From: UBA7887 sp964408735
Lineage (GTDB): Bacteria > Pseudomonadota > Alphaproteobacteria > UBA7887
DNA: 40,990 nt
Reading direction: 5' to 3'
Assembly: GCA_964408735.1 (NCBI GenBank)
Contig: CAYPAX010000027.1
Location: 1-40,990, forward strand
In this document: positions 8,275-16,656 of the stretch, in pieces
How the letters are laid out: the number at the start of each line of letters is the position of its first letter
How positions within the stretch are numbered: position 1 is the first letter of the stretch
The notes under the pieces: generated by a model
Told to the model about the DNA's origin: nothing
What the model saw: only the letters and a program-made list of their open reading frames with translations
Database searches by the model: none
Position numbers and translations under genes: made by a program

Positions 8275-9792
8275 ATGGAACTGGACTCAGCGAGCGAGCT
8301 AAGCCTCACGGATTGGCGTCAGAAGGCGGCGGCGATGAAGGCCGAGACCGGATGCTTCATCGATGGTGATTTTCTGGCGGCGCGGGCTGGCGCGGTCTTC
8401 GAAACCGTCAACCCGGCCACCGGCGAGGTCATCGCCGAGGTCGCCCGCGGCCAGGCCGCCGATGTCGATGCGGCCGTGGCATCCGCCCGCACGGCCTTCA
8501 GGAGCGGCGTCTGGTCACGCATGGAGCCGCGCGACCGCATGGCGGTGCTGTATCGCTACGCGGACCTGATCGACGACCACGCCGACGACTTCGCCGTCAT
8601 CGACACCCTGGACATGGGCAAGCCCATTTCCGACATGCTGGCGGCGGACGTGCCGATGTCGTCTCTGACGTTCCGCTATTTCGGCGAGACCGTCGACAAG
8701 ATCGAAGGCGCCGTCACCAACACCGCCGCCGATGCGCTGCACTATATCCTGCGCCAGCCCCTCGGTGTCGTCGCCTGCATCGTGCCCTGGAACTATCCGC
8801 TTCTGATGGCGGCGTGGAAAGTCGCCCCGGCCCTGGCCGCGGGCAATACTGTTGTCTTGAAGCCGGCCGAGCAATCGCCACTCAGCGCCGGCCTGATGGC
8901 GCAGCTGTTCATCGAGGCCGGTGGGCCGCCCGGCGTCTTCAACGTCGTCCAGGGGCTCGGCGAGGAGGCCGGCAAGGCGTTGGCCCTGCACATGCACGTG
9001 GACAAGGTCGGCTTCACGGGATCGGTCGAGGTTGGCAAGCTCATGATGGTGTATGCCGGCCAGTCGAACATGAAGCGCGTGACCACCGAATGCGGTGGCA
9101 AGACACCGCAAGTTATCCTGGCCGACACCCCTGATCTGGACCTGGCCGTCGACAATGCCGTCGCCGGCATCTATGGCAACCAGGGCGAGGTGTGCAACGC
9201 GGGCTCGCGGCTGCTGGTGGACCGCAGCATCGAAGACGACTTCGTTGCGCTGTTCATCGAGAAGGCGAAATCCGCCTTTGTCCCCGGCGACCCGTTGGAC
9301 CCGGCGACCACCATGGGCCCGTTGGTCACCGCCGAACAGCAGCAGCGCGTCGACGGCTATATTGACGTGGGCCGGAACGAGGGCGCGCATATGGCCTTCC
9401 AGCAGACCCTGTCGCCGACGCTTGCCGACGGCGCCTATGTGGCGCCGACGCTGTTCACCGGCGTCGAAAATTCCGTGCGCATCGCCCAAGAGGAGATCTT
9501 CGGTCCGGTCGGCGCGGTCATTCCGTTTTCCGGCATGGACGAGGCGCTCGCCATCGCCAATGACAGCATCTTCGGGCTGGCGGCATCGATCTGGACAGCC
9601 GACGTAGGCACGGCGCACCGCTTCGCCCGCGATATGGATGCCGGCGTCATCTGGGTCAACAGTTTCGATGTCGGCGACATGACCCAGCCCTGGGGCGGCT
9701 ACAAGCAGTCGGGCTTCGGCCGCGACAAGTGCCTGGAGACCATGATGCTTCATACCCAGACCAAATCGGTGTGGCTCGATATCGGAGAGTGA
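8275..9792 (+). CDS. Aldehyde dehydrogenase, PuuC/BetB-like
   Basis: This 505-residue NAD(P)-dependent aldehyde dehydrogenase is complete. The oxyanion Asn173 lies in PWNYPL, the general base Glu272 in TECGGKTPQ, and the nucleophile Cys307 in NQGEVCNAGSR. The C-terminal GGYKQSGFGRDK is typical of the family. The C-terminal part (NSFDVGDMTQPWGGYKQSG) resembles gamma-glutamyl-gamma-aminobutyraldehyde dehydrogenase PuuC, though betaine-aldehyde-type enzymes are close too. The usual ELGGK is TECGGK here. A GGAGA site precedes the ATG. As third gene of the regulator/SARDH operon it could oxidise an amino-aldehyde formed upstream, or formaldehyde-derived aldehydes if THF coupling leaks. The substrate cannot be read from sequence. 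Confidence 0.92.
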   Translation: MELDSASELSLTDWRQKAAAMKAETGCFIDGDFLAARAGAVFETVNPATGEVIAEVARGQAADVDAAVASARTAFRSGVWSRMEPRDRMAVLYRYADLIDDHADDFAVIDTLDMGKPISDMLAADVPMSSLTFRYFGETVDKIEGAVTNTAADALHYILRQPLGVVACIVPWNYPLLMAAWKVAPALAAGNTVVLKPAEQSPLSAGLMAQLFIEAGGPPGVFNVVQGLGEEAGKALALHMHVDKVGFTGSVEVGKLMMVYAGQSNMKRVTTECGGKTPQVILADTPDLDLAVDNAVAGIYGNQGEVCNAGSRLLVDRSIEDDFVALFIEKAKSAFVPGDPLDPATTMGPLVTAEQQQRVDGYIDVGRNEGAHMAFQQTLSPTLADGAYVAPTLFTGVENSVRIAQEEIFGPVGAVIPFSGMDEALAIANDSIFGLAASIWTADVGTAHRFARDMDAGVIWVNSFDVGDMTQPWGGYKQSGFGRDKCLETMMLHTQTKSVWLDIGE

Positions 9793-10061
9793 CCGCGACG
9801 GCCTCGAGCAGGGGGGTAGGGCGACCACGCAACTTCCTCGGCTTTTCGCGCCGTTCACCCTGCGCGGCCACTGCTTCAAGAACCGCCCATTTGCATCGCC
9901 ATGACTTTCTAAGTGAGGCCGCTCCGCACCTTGCCCGCATCCCTACAGGTGCAACAAAGGCAAAAAGAAGATCGATCGAAAGGCGATTTGGCGGCATGAT
10001 CAGGCAGCGACATAGGCCTTAGCCGGGTCGTCATCCTGGCCAACAATGTGGAACCAGATCA

Positions 10062-11000
10062 ATGAATGAAGTCACGACTGTCGTAAACACGACTTCCGAT
10101 GACCGTTTTGCGGCAGGCTGCGGCTTCACGGAAGGCTCTTATCGGCCAATTGCGGAGGTAACGGTCTCGGTCTTGGACTGGGGCTTCAACAAATCAGACG
10201 TCACCTATGATGTCGTGCATGTCTGGGACGGTGGCTTTTTTCGCCTTCAGGATCACCTCGACCGGTTCTGGGATTCGATGGCTGGCCTGCGCATGTCTAT
10301 CCCATACAGCAAGGAAGAGGTGGCGGATATATTGCGCGAATGCGTCCAGCGCGCGGGCCTGCGCGATGCCTATGTTGCAATGGTCACGACCCGGGGCGTG
10401 CCGGCGCCTGGGATGCCGCGCAAACCAGGGCTGCTGAGCAACAGGTTTTTTGCCTACGCGCTGCCGTGGATGGACGTGATTGCCAAGGACGTGCAGGAAC
10501 GCGGCGCGCATTTGCTGATCGCCAAGACCCAGCGCATCCCGATCGCGTCGGTGGATCCGACGATCAAGAACTACCATTGGGGCGATCTGATCCGCGCCCA
10601 GTTCGAGGCGGACGATCAAGGCGCTGATACCGCGGTGCTGCTTGACGCGGATGGCTACGTTACCGAAGGCCCGGGCTTCAATGTGTTCGCGATTGTCGAG
10701 GGCACGGTGATCAGCCCGGACCAAGGCGCGCTCGAGGGCATTACCCGAAAATCGGTCTTCGAACTCTGCGATGAGCTCCCGATCGCCGTCGAGGTTCGCC
10801 CTTTGACCAAACAAGAGTTGCTGGATGCGGATGAAATCTTCACCGCCACCACAGCCGGCGGCGTAATGCCCGTATCGCGCATCGACGGCCGCATCAAGGG
10901 CAACGACCGCCCTGGCCCTATCTCGGCACAACTCAAAGCGCTCTACTGGCAAAAGCATGCCGAAGGCTGGCATATGACGCCGATCGATTACGGCGGCTAA
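10062..11000 (+). CDS. Class IV aminotransferase, (R)-amine transaminase-like
   Basis: This 312-residue PLP fold-type IV enzyme has Schiff-base Lys169 in DPTIKNYHWGD, cofactor-binding Glu202 in YVTEGPGFNVF and phosphate-binding LEGITRKSV at 224-232. Branched-chain and D-amino-acid aminotransferases share the fold. Several stretches instead match (R)-selective amine transaminases of the ATA-117 type: LDWGFNKSDVTYDVVHVWDG, DAYVAMVTTRG and TATTAGGVMPV, with the Lys-to-Glu spacing of 33 also the same. The natural reaction is probably pyruvate-dependent deamination of a small amine or amino acid. The gene stands alone on its strand, 269 bp after the aldehyde dehydrogenase, and I see nothing in that gap. 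Its TAA stop overlaps the TAG of the opposing pxpC-like gene. Class IV is firm; the (R)-amine assignment is by memory of motifs. Confidence 0.85.
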   Translation: MNEVTTVVNTTSDDRFAAGCGFTEGSYRPIAEVTVSVLDWGFNKSDVTYDVVHVWDGGFFRLQDHLDRFWDSMAGLRMSIPYSKEEVADILRECVQRAGLRDAYVAMVTTRGVPAPGMPRKPGLLSNRFFAYALPWMDVIAKDVQERGAHLLIAKTQRIPIASVDPTIKNYHWGDLIRAQFEADDQGADTAVLLDADGYVTEGPGFNVFAIVEGTVISPDQGALEGITRKSVFELCDELPIAVEVRPLTKQELLDADEIFTATTAGGVMPVSRIDGRIKGNDRPGPISAQLKALYWQKHAEGWHMTPIDYGG

Positions 11001-11968
11001 GACAACGCCTCTCGCATTTTGGCCAGCATGGCCTGGCGATCGGCGCGCGCCGCCAGCGCTTGCTCCATGGTCACCGAGACGAAATTGGTCGGCATATGCG
11101 GCTGAAGCTGGCCGATCAGATCCATGTCGGCGGAGATCACCGTCCCCAGCATGAAATAACCGCCGCCCGAGACCGCGTCCCGATGCAATACGATCGGCTC
11201 TGTCCCGCCCGGCACCTGGATCGAGCCGTAGGGATAGCAGCCGTCGACAATGTTGCTCGGATCCGACCCGGCGCCGAACGGCTGATCCCGTTCGACGAAT
11301 TCCAGCGCGGCACCGCCGCGAAAACGATAGCCGATGCGATCCGCCTCGGGCGCGACTTTCCAGGTGTCGCTGAAGAACCTGGCGCCCGATTGCTCGGTGA
11401 CGCGGTGCCAATAGATCCCCGGCAGGGCCCGCAGTTCGGCGGGGTTCCCCGGACCCCTGCGAAGCGCTGTCGCCAGGCTCTTGCCGGCGGTTGCGGCCCC
11501 ATTGGATCCAAGCGGCACGACGTCGCCGTCTTGCAGCGCGCGCCCGTCGAAACCGCCCAGGGCGCCGAGCCCATAGGTCGAACGGCTGTCGAGCACCAGC
11601 GGCACATCAATACCGCCGGAGACGGCGATATAGGCCCGTGCCCCGCCCTTGAGAAAATCGAAGCTGAGCACTTGTCCCGCCTTGATCGGGAACGACAGCC
11701 AATTGTCCTGATCGGCCCCATCGACGCGCGGCGTCATTGCGGCGCCGGTAACCGCAACCACCGCATCCGAGGTGAACTCGAGCTCTGGACCGAGGAATGT
11801 CGCCTCGAGAACCGCCGCCTCGGCTGGGTTGCCGACCAGCAGGTTCGCCGCGGTCAGCGCATAGAGGTCCATACCGCCCGACATCGGAATGCCGAGATGA
11901 TAATAGCCGGGCCGGCCCTGGTCCTGGACGCTCGTCGAGAGGCCGGCTTGGAGAACCTTAATTGCCAT
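10997..11968 (-). CDS. pxpC: 5-oxoprolinase subunit C-like carboxyltransferase (AHS2)
   Basis: This 323-residue protein is of the AHS2/KipA/PxpC family. The opening GLSTSVQDQGRPGYYHLGIP followed by SGGMDLYALTAANLLVGNP is the family signature. PxpC proteins act with PxpB (and LamB/PxpA) in ATP-dependent ring opening of 5-oxoproline. Related modules form the carboxyltransferase end of urea carboxylase-type biotin enzymes. The presence of biotin carboxylase and biotin carrier genes in the same operon favours a biotin-dependent carboxyltransferase working on an amide- or urea-like substrate. The start overlaps the end of the pxpB-like gene by 11 bp, implying coupled translation. It is the last gene of the operon and ends tail-to-tail with the class IV aminotransferase. 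Confidence 0.87.
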   Translation of the reverse strand: MAIKVLQAGLSTSVQDQGRPGYYHLGIPMSGGMDLYALTAANLLVGNPAEAAVLEATFLGPELEFTSDAVVAVTGAAMTPRVDGADQDNWLSFPIKAGQVLSFDFLKGGARAYIAVSGGIDVPLVLDSRSTYGLGALGGFDGRALQDGDVVPLGSNGAATAGKSLATALRRGPGNPAELRALPGIYWHRVTEQSGARFFSDTWKVAPEADRIGYRFRGGAALEFVERDQPFGAGSDPSNIVDGCYPYGSIQVPGGTEPIVLHRDAVSGGGYFMLGTVISADMDLIGQLQPHMPTNFVSVTMEQALAARADRQAMLAKMREALS

Positions 11969-12833
11969 TGAGCGCCTCCAGCAGCGAGTTGTTATAGGCG
12001 GTCGCGTCCTTGTTGAAGTCGTCGAGCGAAAACTTCACCTCACGGATACGCGGTTGGAAACGGTTGGCGTCGACCTCTTCGACCGCCGTATCATAGGCGT
12101 CGCGGTCGACGGATTTGAACTTCACGAGATCGCCTGGCTTGAAGAAGATCATGAAATCCTTGAGATAGTTGATCTCCTGCTTGGGATCGTAGATCGGCAT
12201 CGGCGTGATGCCGAACATCTGATACCCACCGGCGCCGCGCACCGAATAGATGCACGCGAAACAACCGCCATAGCCGACCGTCAGCTTCGGTGTGTCGGTT
12301 CGCGGGCGGAGATACTTCGGCACCTCGATCTGTCGTGCGCGCTCCACTGTTTGATAGAGGAACGGTAGTCCGGCAACGAATCCGACCATCGAGACGAACC
12401 ACGGCGAACCCGAATGTGCCTCGATGAAACTCTCGACGGAACCGTAATTGTTGATGCGCGCCGAATATTCGAGATCAGTGGCGTTCGGATCCTGATGGCG
12501 TTCGCGAAACCGCATTAGGGTTTCGTGCGTCCAGGGATCGTTGTAGAGCACCGGAATCTCGATGATCCGCGTGTCCAGCGTGTGGTCCGCGGCTTCGGCC
12601 TCGACCTCGAGTTTCCTAAGCTCGGACAGCATGTCGTCGGGTTTGATCTTATCCGGATCGAACTTGATCTGGAATGACGCATTGGCGGGGCAAATCTCGG
12701 TAACGCCATCGATCTGGCTGTCGCGCACGGCGTTGGTCATCGACAGGCTCTTGAAGAAGGCCTCGAGCGACATGCCTTCATCGACTTCGCAGAAAATATG
12801 CTCGTCGCCGCCGAACGAATAGCGAGTTTTCAT
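11958..12833 (-). CDS. pxpB: 5-oxoprolinase subunit B-like carboxyltransferase (AHS1)
   Basis: This 291-residue protein is of the AHS1/KipI/PxpB family. Conserved blocks include DPWTHETLMRFRERH, SMVGFVAGLPFLYQ and GGCFACIYSVRGAGGYQMFG, which correspond to the G-F-x-P-G-F-x-Y-L and A-G-x-Q-T-G-I-Y-P blocks of the family with some divergence. It should pair with the PxpC-like protein encoded directly after it. An AGGAGG site lies about 11 bp before the ATG at 12833. The protein is longer than E. coli PxpB (about 218 aa), with a longer N-terminal domain, as in the versions paired with biotin carboxylases. Substrate unknown. Confidence 0.85.
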   Translation of the reverse strand: MKTRYSFGGDEHIFCEVDEGMSLEAFFKSLSMTNAVRDSQIDGVTEICPANASFQIKFDPDKIKPDDMLSELRKLEVEAEAADHTLDTRIIEIPVLYNDPWTHETLMRFRERHQDPNATDLEYSARINNYGSVESFIEAHSGSPWFVSMVGFVAGLPFLYQTVERARQIEVPKYLRPRTDTPKLTVGYGGCFACIYSVRGAGGYQMFGITPMPIYDPKQEINYLKDFMIFFKPGDLVKFKSVDRDAYDTAVEEVDANRFQPRIREVKFSLDDFNKDATAYNNSLLEALNGN

Positions 12834-12848
12834 GAGCAGTGTGCCTCC

Positions 12849-14213
12849 TTAATCGGACGAGATCGGATTGGCCTCGAGCCATGGCTCGAGAAATTGGGTG
12901 TGGAAACGACCGGCGCGGATGTCGGGATCGCCAACAAGCTGCTGGTGCAACGGCTTGGTGGTATGGATTCCCTCGACGCACAGCTCGGCGAGCGCCGCCG
13001 CCATCCGATCCATCGCCGCCTCGCGGGTCTCCGCCGACACGATGAGCTTGCCGAGCAGCGAATCGTAGAAGGGCGGGATTTCATAGCCCTCGTAGAGCAT
13101 TGTATCGAAGCGCACGCCGGGGACGACGGGCGCCCGGTAAGCGGTCACGGCACCGGGATTGGGAAGGAAATCCATCGCCGGATTTTCGGCATTGATGCGG
13201 CATTCGATAGCATGGCCAGAGAGGCTGACGTCGCTTTGGCTGATGGCCAATGCCTCGCCGCTGGCGATACGGATCATCTCGGCAACCAAGTCGAACCCGG
13301 TCACCATCTCGGTAACCGGATGCTCGACCTGAATGCGAGTGTTCATCTCGATGAAATAGAACGCCCCGGTCGGGTCGTCGTAGAGAAACTCCAAGGTTCC
13401 GGCGCCGCGATAGCCGACCGAGCGTGCGAGGCCCAGGGCAGACTCGCACAGGGCCTGTCGGGTGTCGTCGTCGAGCGCCATTGAGGGCGCCTCTTCCCAG
13501 ACCTTCTGCCGACGACGCTGCAATGAGCATTCCCGCTCGTAGAAATGCACCGCGTCGACGCCGTCGCCGAGCACCTGGACTTCGATATGGCGCGCATTGC
13601 GCACCAGTTTTTCGAGATAGAGCCCGCCATCGCCGAAGGCGGCCGCAGCCTCGGCCCTGGCCTGGGGCACCATGGTCGCAAGATCGTCCGCGTTCTCGGC
13701 GATCTTGATGCCGCGACCGCCACCACCGGCCGCCGCCTTGATCATCACCGGATATCCGATGGCATCCGCGCAGGCGCGCGCGTCATCCGGATCCTCGATG
13801 ACGCCGCTGCTACCGGGCACGGTGGGAACGCCCGCCGCTTCCGCTGCGGCGCGCGCTGCCGCCTTGTCGCCGAGGCGGGCGATGGTTTCAGGTCGCGGGC
13901 CGACGAAAGTCAGCCCTGCCTTTTCGACCGCTTCCGCGAAGGCCGCGTTCTCGGACAAGAAACCATACCCCGGATGCACCGCATCGGCGCCGCTCGCGCG
14001 CGCCGCGTCGAGAATGGCATCGGGATTGAGATAGGATTTCGCGGCATGCGGCGGGCCAATCTCGACAGCCTCGTCCGCCATCCGTACCGCCAGCGATTCG
14101 GTATCGGCGAGGCTGTAGACCTGCACTGTCTGAATGCCCATTTCTTTCGCCGCGCGGACGATCCGGACCGCGATCTCACCGCGATTGGCGATCAGCAATT
14201 TCTTGATGGGCAT
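12849..14213 (-). CDS. accC: Biotin carboxylase
   Basis: This 454-residue protein has a complete biotin carboxylase: N-terminal RGEIAVRIVRAAKEMG, ATP-grasp Lys159 and glycine loop GGGGRG (163-168), RRRQKVWEEAPS, and the catalytic block EMNTRIQVEHPVTE (289-302). It uses ATP and bicarbonate to carboxylate biotin on the carrier protein encoded just upstream. The length equals that of stand-alone AccC. Within this operon it probably serves the PxpB/PxpC-type carboxyltransferase rather than acetyl-CoA carboxylase, because no AccA/AccD genes are present; this is inference. It sits 16 bp from both neighbours. Confidence 0.9.
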   Translation of the reverse strand: MPIKKLLIANRGEIAVRIVRAAKEMGIQTVQVYSLADTESLAVRMADEAVEIGPPHAAKSYLNPDAILDAARASGADAVHPGYGFLSENAAFAEAVEKAGLTFVGPRPETIARLGDKAAARAAAEAAGVPTVPGSSGVIEDPDDARACADAIGYPVMIKAAAGGGGRGIKIAENADDLATMVPQARAEAAAAFGDGGLYLEKLVRNARHIEVQVLGDGVDAVHFYERECSLQRRRQKVWEEAPSMALDDDTRQALCESALGLARSVGYRGAGTLEFLYDDPTGAFYFIEMNTRIQVEHPVTEMVTGFDLVAEMIRIASGEALAISQSDVSLSGHAIECRINAENPAMDFLPNPGAVTAYRAPVVPGVRFDTMLYEGYEIPPFYDSLLGKLIVSAETREAAMDRMAAALAELCVEGIHTTKPLHQQLVGDPDIRAGRFHTQFLEPWLEANPISSD

Positions 14214-14229
14214 GGAAGCGACTTGCCTG

Positions 14230-14442
14230 TCAGCTCAGGGTAACCAACGGCTGCCCCGCCATCACCGGATCTTCATCGTCGACCAAGAACGCAGCGATAG
14301 TCCCGGCCTTGTCGGCCCGAATCTCGTGGAAGGTTTTCATCACTTCGACAAGGCCGATCACATCGCCAGCCACAACCTGGTCACCGACTTCCTTAAACTG
14401 CGGTTCTTCGGGTGATGGCCGGCGATAAAAAGTGCCTGGCAA
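14230..14442 (-). CDS. Biotin carboxyl carrier protein, N-terminally truncated
   Basis: This is the biotinyl domain of an AccB-like carrier. The biotin attachment Lys36 lies in LVEVMKTFHEIRA and is followed by AGTIAAFLVDDEDPVMAGQPL. Homologues begin with about ten more residues before S-P-L/M-P-G-T-F-Y. Here P-G-T-F-Y is preceded by sequence without similarity and then an in-frame TGA. The only available start is TTG at 14442, with no clear ribosome site. The N-terminal end coincides with the start of the opposing FG-GAP gene, so a rearrangement (or a misjoin) at about 14440-14480 has cut off the operon's 5' end and promoter. The remaining domain might still fold, since the biotinyl hairpin is complete. 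Confidence 0.75.
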   Translation of the reverse strand: MPGTFYRRPSPEEPQFKEVGDQVVAGDVIGLVEVMKTFHEIRADKAGTIAAFLVDDEDPVMAGQPLVTLS

Positions 14443-16636
14443 CGTTGCTGGTGGAAAGCGATATCGTCGTGGTCACCGTCGGGTTTAATCTGAGCGCCTT
14501 TGAGGGCAGCGACGGCTTTAAGATCATTGGCGAGAATGTGGGCGATTTGGCCGCCGGATACGCGGAAGCGGTGTCCTCTGCGGGCGACGTCAATGGCGAC
14601 GGCTACGACGATCTGATCGTCGGGGCCCGCGGCCACGATGAGGGTGGCTTCAGTACCGGGGCGTCCTACGTGGTGTTCGGCAAGGCGAGCGGCTTTGCGA
14701 CAGTGAACCTCGACGACGTCGCTCTCGGCAGCGGCGGCTTCAAGATCGTCGGCGAGAGCGCTTACGATGAAGCCGGCATTTCCGCGTCCTCCGCGGGTGA
14801 CGTCAACGGCGATGGCTTCGGCGACGTGATCGTCGGGGCGCCTGGGAACATCAACGGGGCGGCCTACGTGGTGTTCGGCAAGGCGAGCGGCTTCGCCACC
14901 GTGAACCTCAGCGACGTCGCTGCTGGCACCGGCGGCTTCAAGATCATCGCCGAGAACGCTTTCGATAACGCCGGCTTTTCCGTGTCCAGCGCCGGCGACG
15001 TCAATGGCGATGGATTCGATGACCTGATCGTCGGAGCGCATTTGAATGATGCGGGCGGCTCTAATGCCGGGGCGGCCTACGTGGTGTTCGGCAAGGCGAG
15101 CGGCTTTGCCACCGTGAACCTCAGCAGCGTCGCTGCCGGCACCGGCGGCTTCAAGATATTCGGCGAGAATGCGGGGGATGTGGCCGCCCGTTCCGTCTCC
15201 TCGGCCGGGGACGTCAACGGCGACGGCTTCGGCGACGTGATCGTTGGGGCGATTGGTAACGACGAGGGCGGTGGGACTGCCGGCGCGGCCTACGTAGTAT
15301 TCGGCAAGGCGGGCGGTTTCGCCACTGTGAACCTTGACAATGTCGCTCTCGGCACCGGCGGCTTCAAGATCGTCGGCGAGAGCGCAGCGGATCAGTCCGG
15401 CTCCACGGTGTCCTCTGCGGGCGACGTCAACGGCGACGGCTTCGACGACCTGATCGTCGGGGCGCGATTTGACGACGAAACTGCTGCAAATGCCGGCGCG
15501 GCATACGTCGTGTTCGGCAAGGCGGGCGGTTTTTCCACTGTCAACCTCAGCGACGTCGCTGTCGGCACCGGCGGCTTCAAGATCGTCGGCGAGAATGAGG
15601 ACGATGAGGCCGGCGTCTCGGTGTCCTCTGCGGGCGACGTCAATGGCGATGGCTTCGATGACCTGATTGTCGGAGCGAATTTTAACGATGCGGGCGGCTC
15701 TAATGCCGGGGCGTCCTACGTGGTATTCGGCAAGGCGGGCGGGTTCGCCACCGTGAACCTCGACAACATCGCTCTTGGCACCGACGGCTTCAAGATCATC
15801 GGCGAGAATGCTCATGATTATGCTGGCCGTTCGGTGTCCGCTGCCGGCGACGTCAATGGCGACGGCTTCGACGACCTGATTGTCGGGGCGGATGGGAACG
15901 NNNNNNNNNNNNNNNNNNNNNNNNNNNNNNNNNNNNNNNNNNNNNNNNNNNNNNNNNNNNNNNNNNNNNNNNNNNNNNNNNNNNNNNNNNNNNNNNNNNN
16001 GGCGACGTCAATGGCGACGGCTTCGACGACCTGATTGTCGGGGCGGATGGGAACGATGCGGGTGGTGGTAACGCTGGATCGGGGTATGTCGTTTTCGGCG
16101 GCGACTTCAGCGGCGGCGTAACCTTTACAGGCGATGAGACCGACAACACGCTGACCAGCGGCACCGCGGCGGCCGAGACTTTCGTCGCCGGCGACGGCAA
16201 CGACACCATCGACGGCGGCGGCGGCGCAGACGTTTTCCGCGGCGGCGCAGGCGATGACGAGATCCACATTGACGACATGTCCTTCCAGCGCATCGACGGC
16301 GGCGGCAATTTCGATACCCTGGTGGTCGACGCCACTGATCTCGACATGGACTTGTGGGTGCTTGCCGACAACACAATCAGCGGAATCGAGAAGATCGACA
16401 TGACCGGCGGCGGAAATGACACCCTGACTTTAGGGTTAGCGGACGTCCTGGCGATTTCCGATGAGACCAACGATTTGTTTGTCGACGGCAATACCGGCGA
16501 CGTGGTGCTCATGAACAGCATATTCAGCACCTCGAGCCAGATCACGGTGGGCAGTGTCACCTACGATCAATGGGTGATTGCCGGCACCGATGCCGTGCTC
16601 AATATCGACGAAGACATCACCGCCATCGTGGATTGA
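14412..16636 (+). CDS. FG-GAP repeat protein with RTX C-terminus (spans gap)
   Basis: Seven consecutive FG-GAP/integrin-type beta-propeller units precede the N-run and an eighth follows it. Each has GFKIxGEN, SSAGDVNGDGFDDLIVGA and AAYVVFGKA; the D-x-N-x-D-G-x-x-D loop binds calcium. The C-terminal 170 or so residues hold RTX nonapeptides (GDGNDTIDGGGGADVF, RGGAGDDEI) and a terminal beta domain, so type I secretion is expected. Frames before and after the gap differ. Removing the gap together with one copy of the duplicated 55 bases restores one frame to the TGA at 16634. Homology starts near FNLSAFEGSDGF; the first 20 or so residues look like read-in from the disrupted carrier gene, so the natural N-terminus is probably missing. 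The role may be a secreted adhesin or surface layer. Confidence 0.7.
14511..16090 (+). repeat. Tandem FG-GAP coding repeats, period 213 bp
   Basis: The GDVNGDG codons begin at 14583, 14796, 14994, 15207, 15420, 15633, 15846 and again at 16001 after the gap. Spacing is exactly 213 bp (71 codons) except for one 198 bp unit that lacks five codons. The units are highly similar in DNA, which explains why assembly broke here. Confidence 0.9.
15901..16000. other. Scaffold gap (100 N) with identical 55-bp flanks
   Basis: A round 100 N is a placeholder of unknown true length. The 55 bases before it (15846-15900) are identical to the 55 bases after it (16001-16055). Two contigs ending in a shared 55-mer is the mark of a k=55 assembly graph. 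The true gap may be zero or a whole number of repeat units. Confidence 0.95.
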
Positions 16637-16656
16637 CACAGGCGCCGCTGTTTCGC

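Noticed and set aside
14511..16090. Regularly spaced repeats considered as a CRISPR array.
   Set aside because: The 213-bp period, unbroken coding frame and calcium-loop motifs show FG-GAP protein repeats; no short direct repeats with unique spacers.
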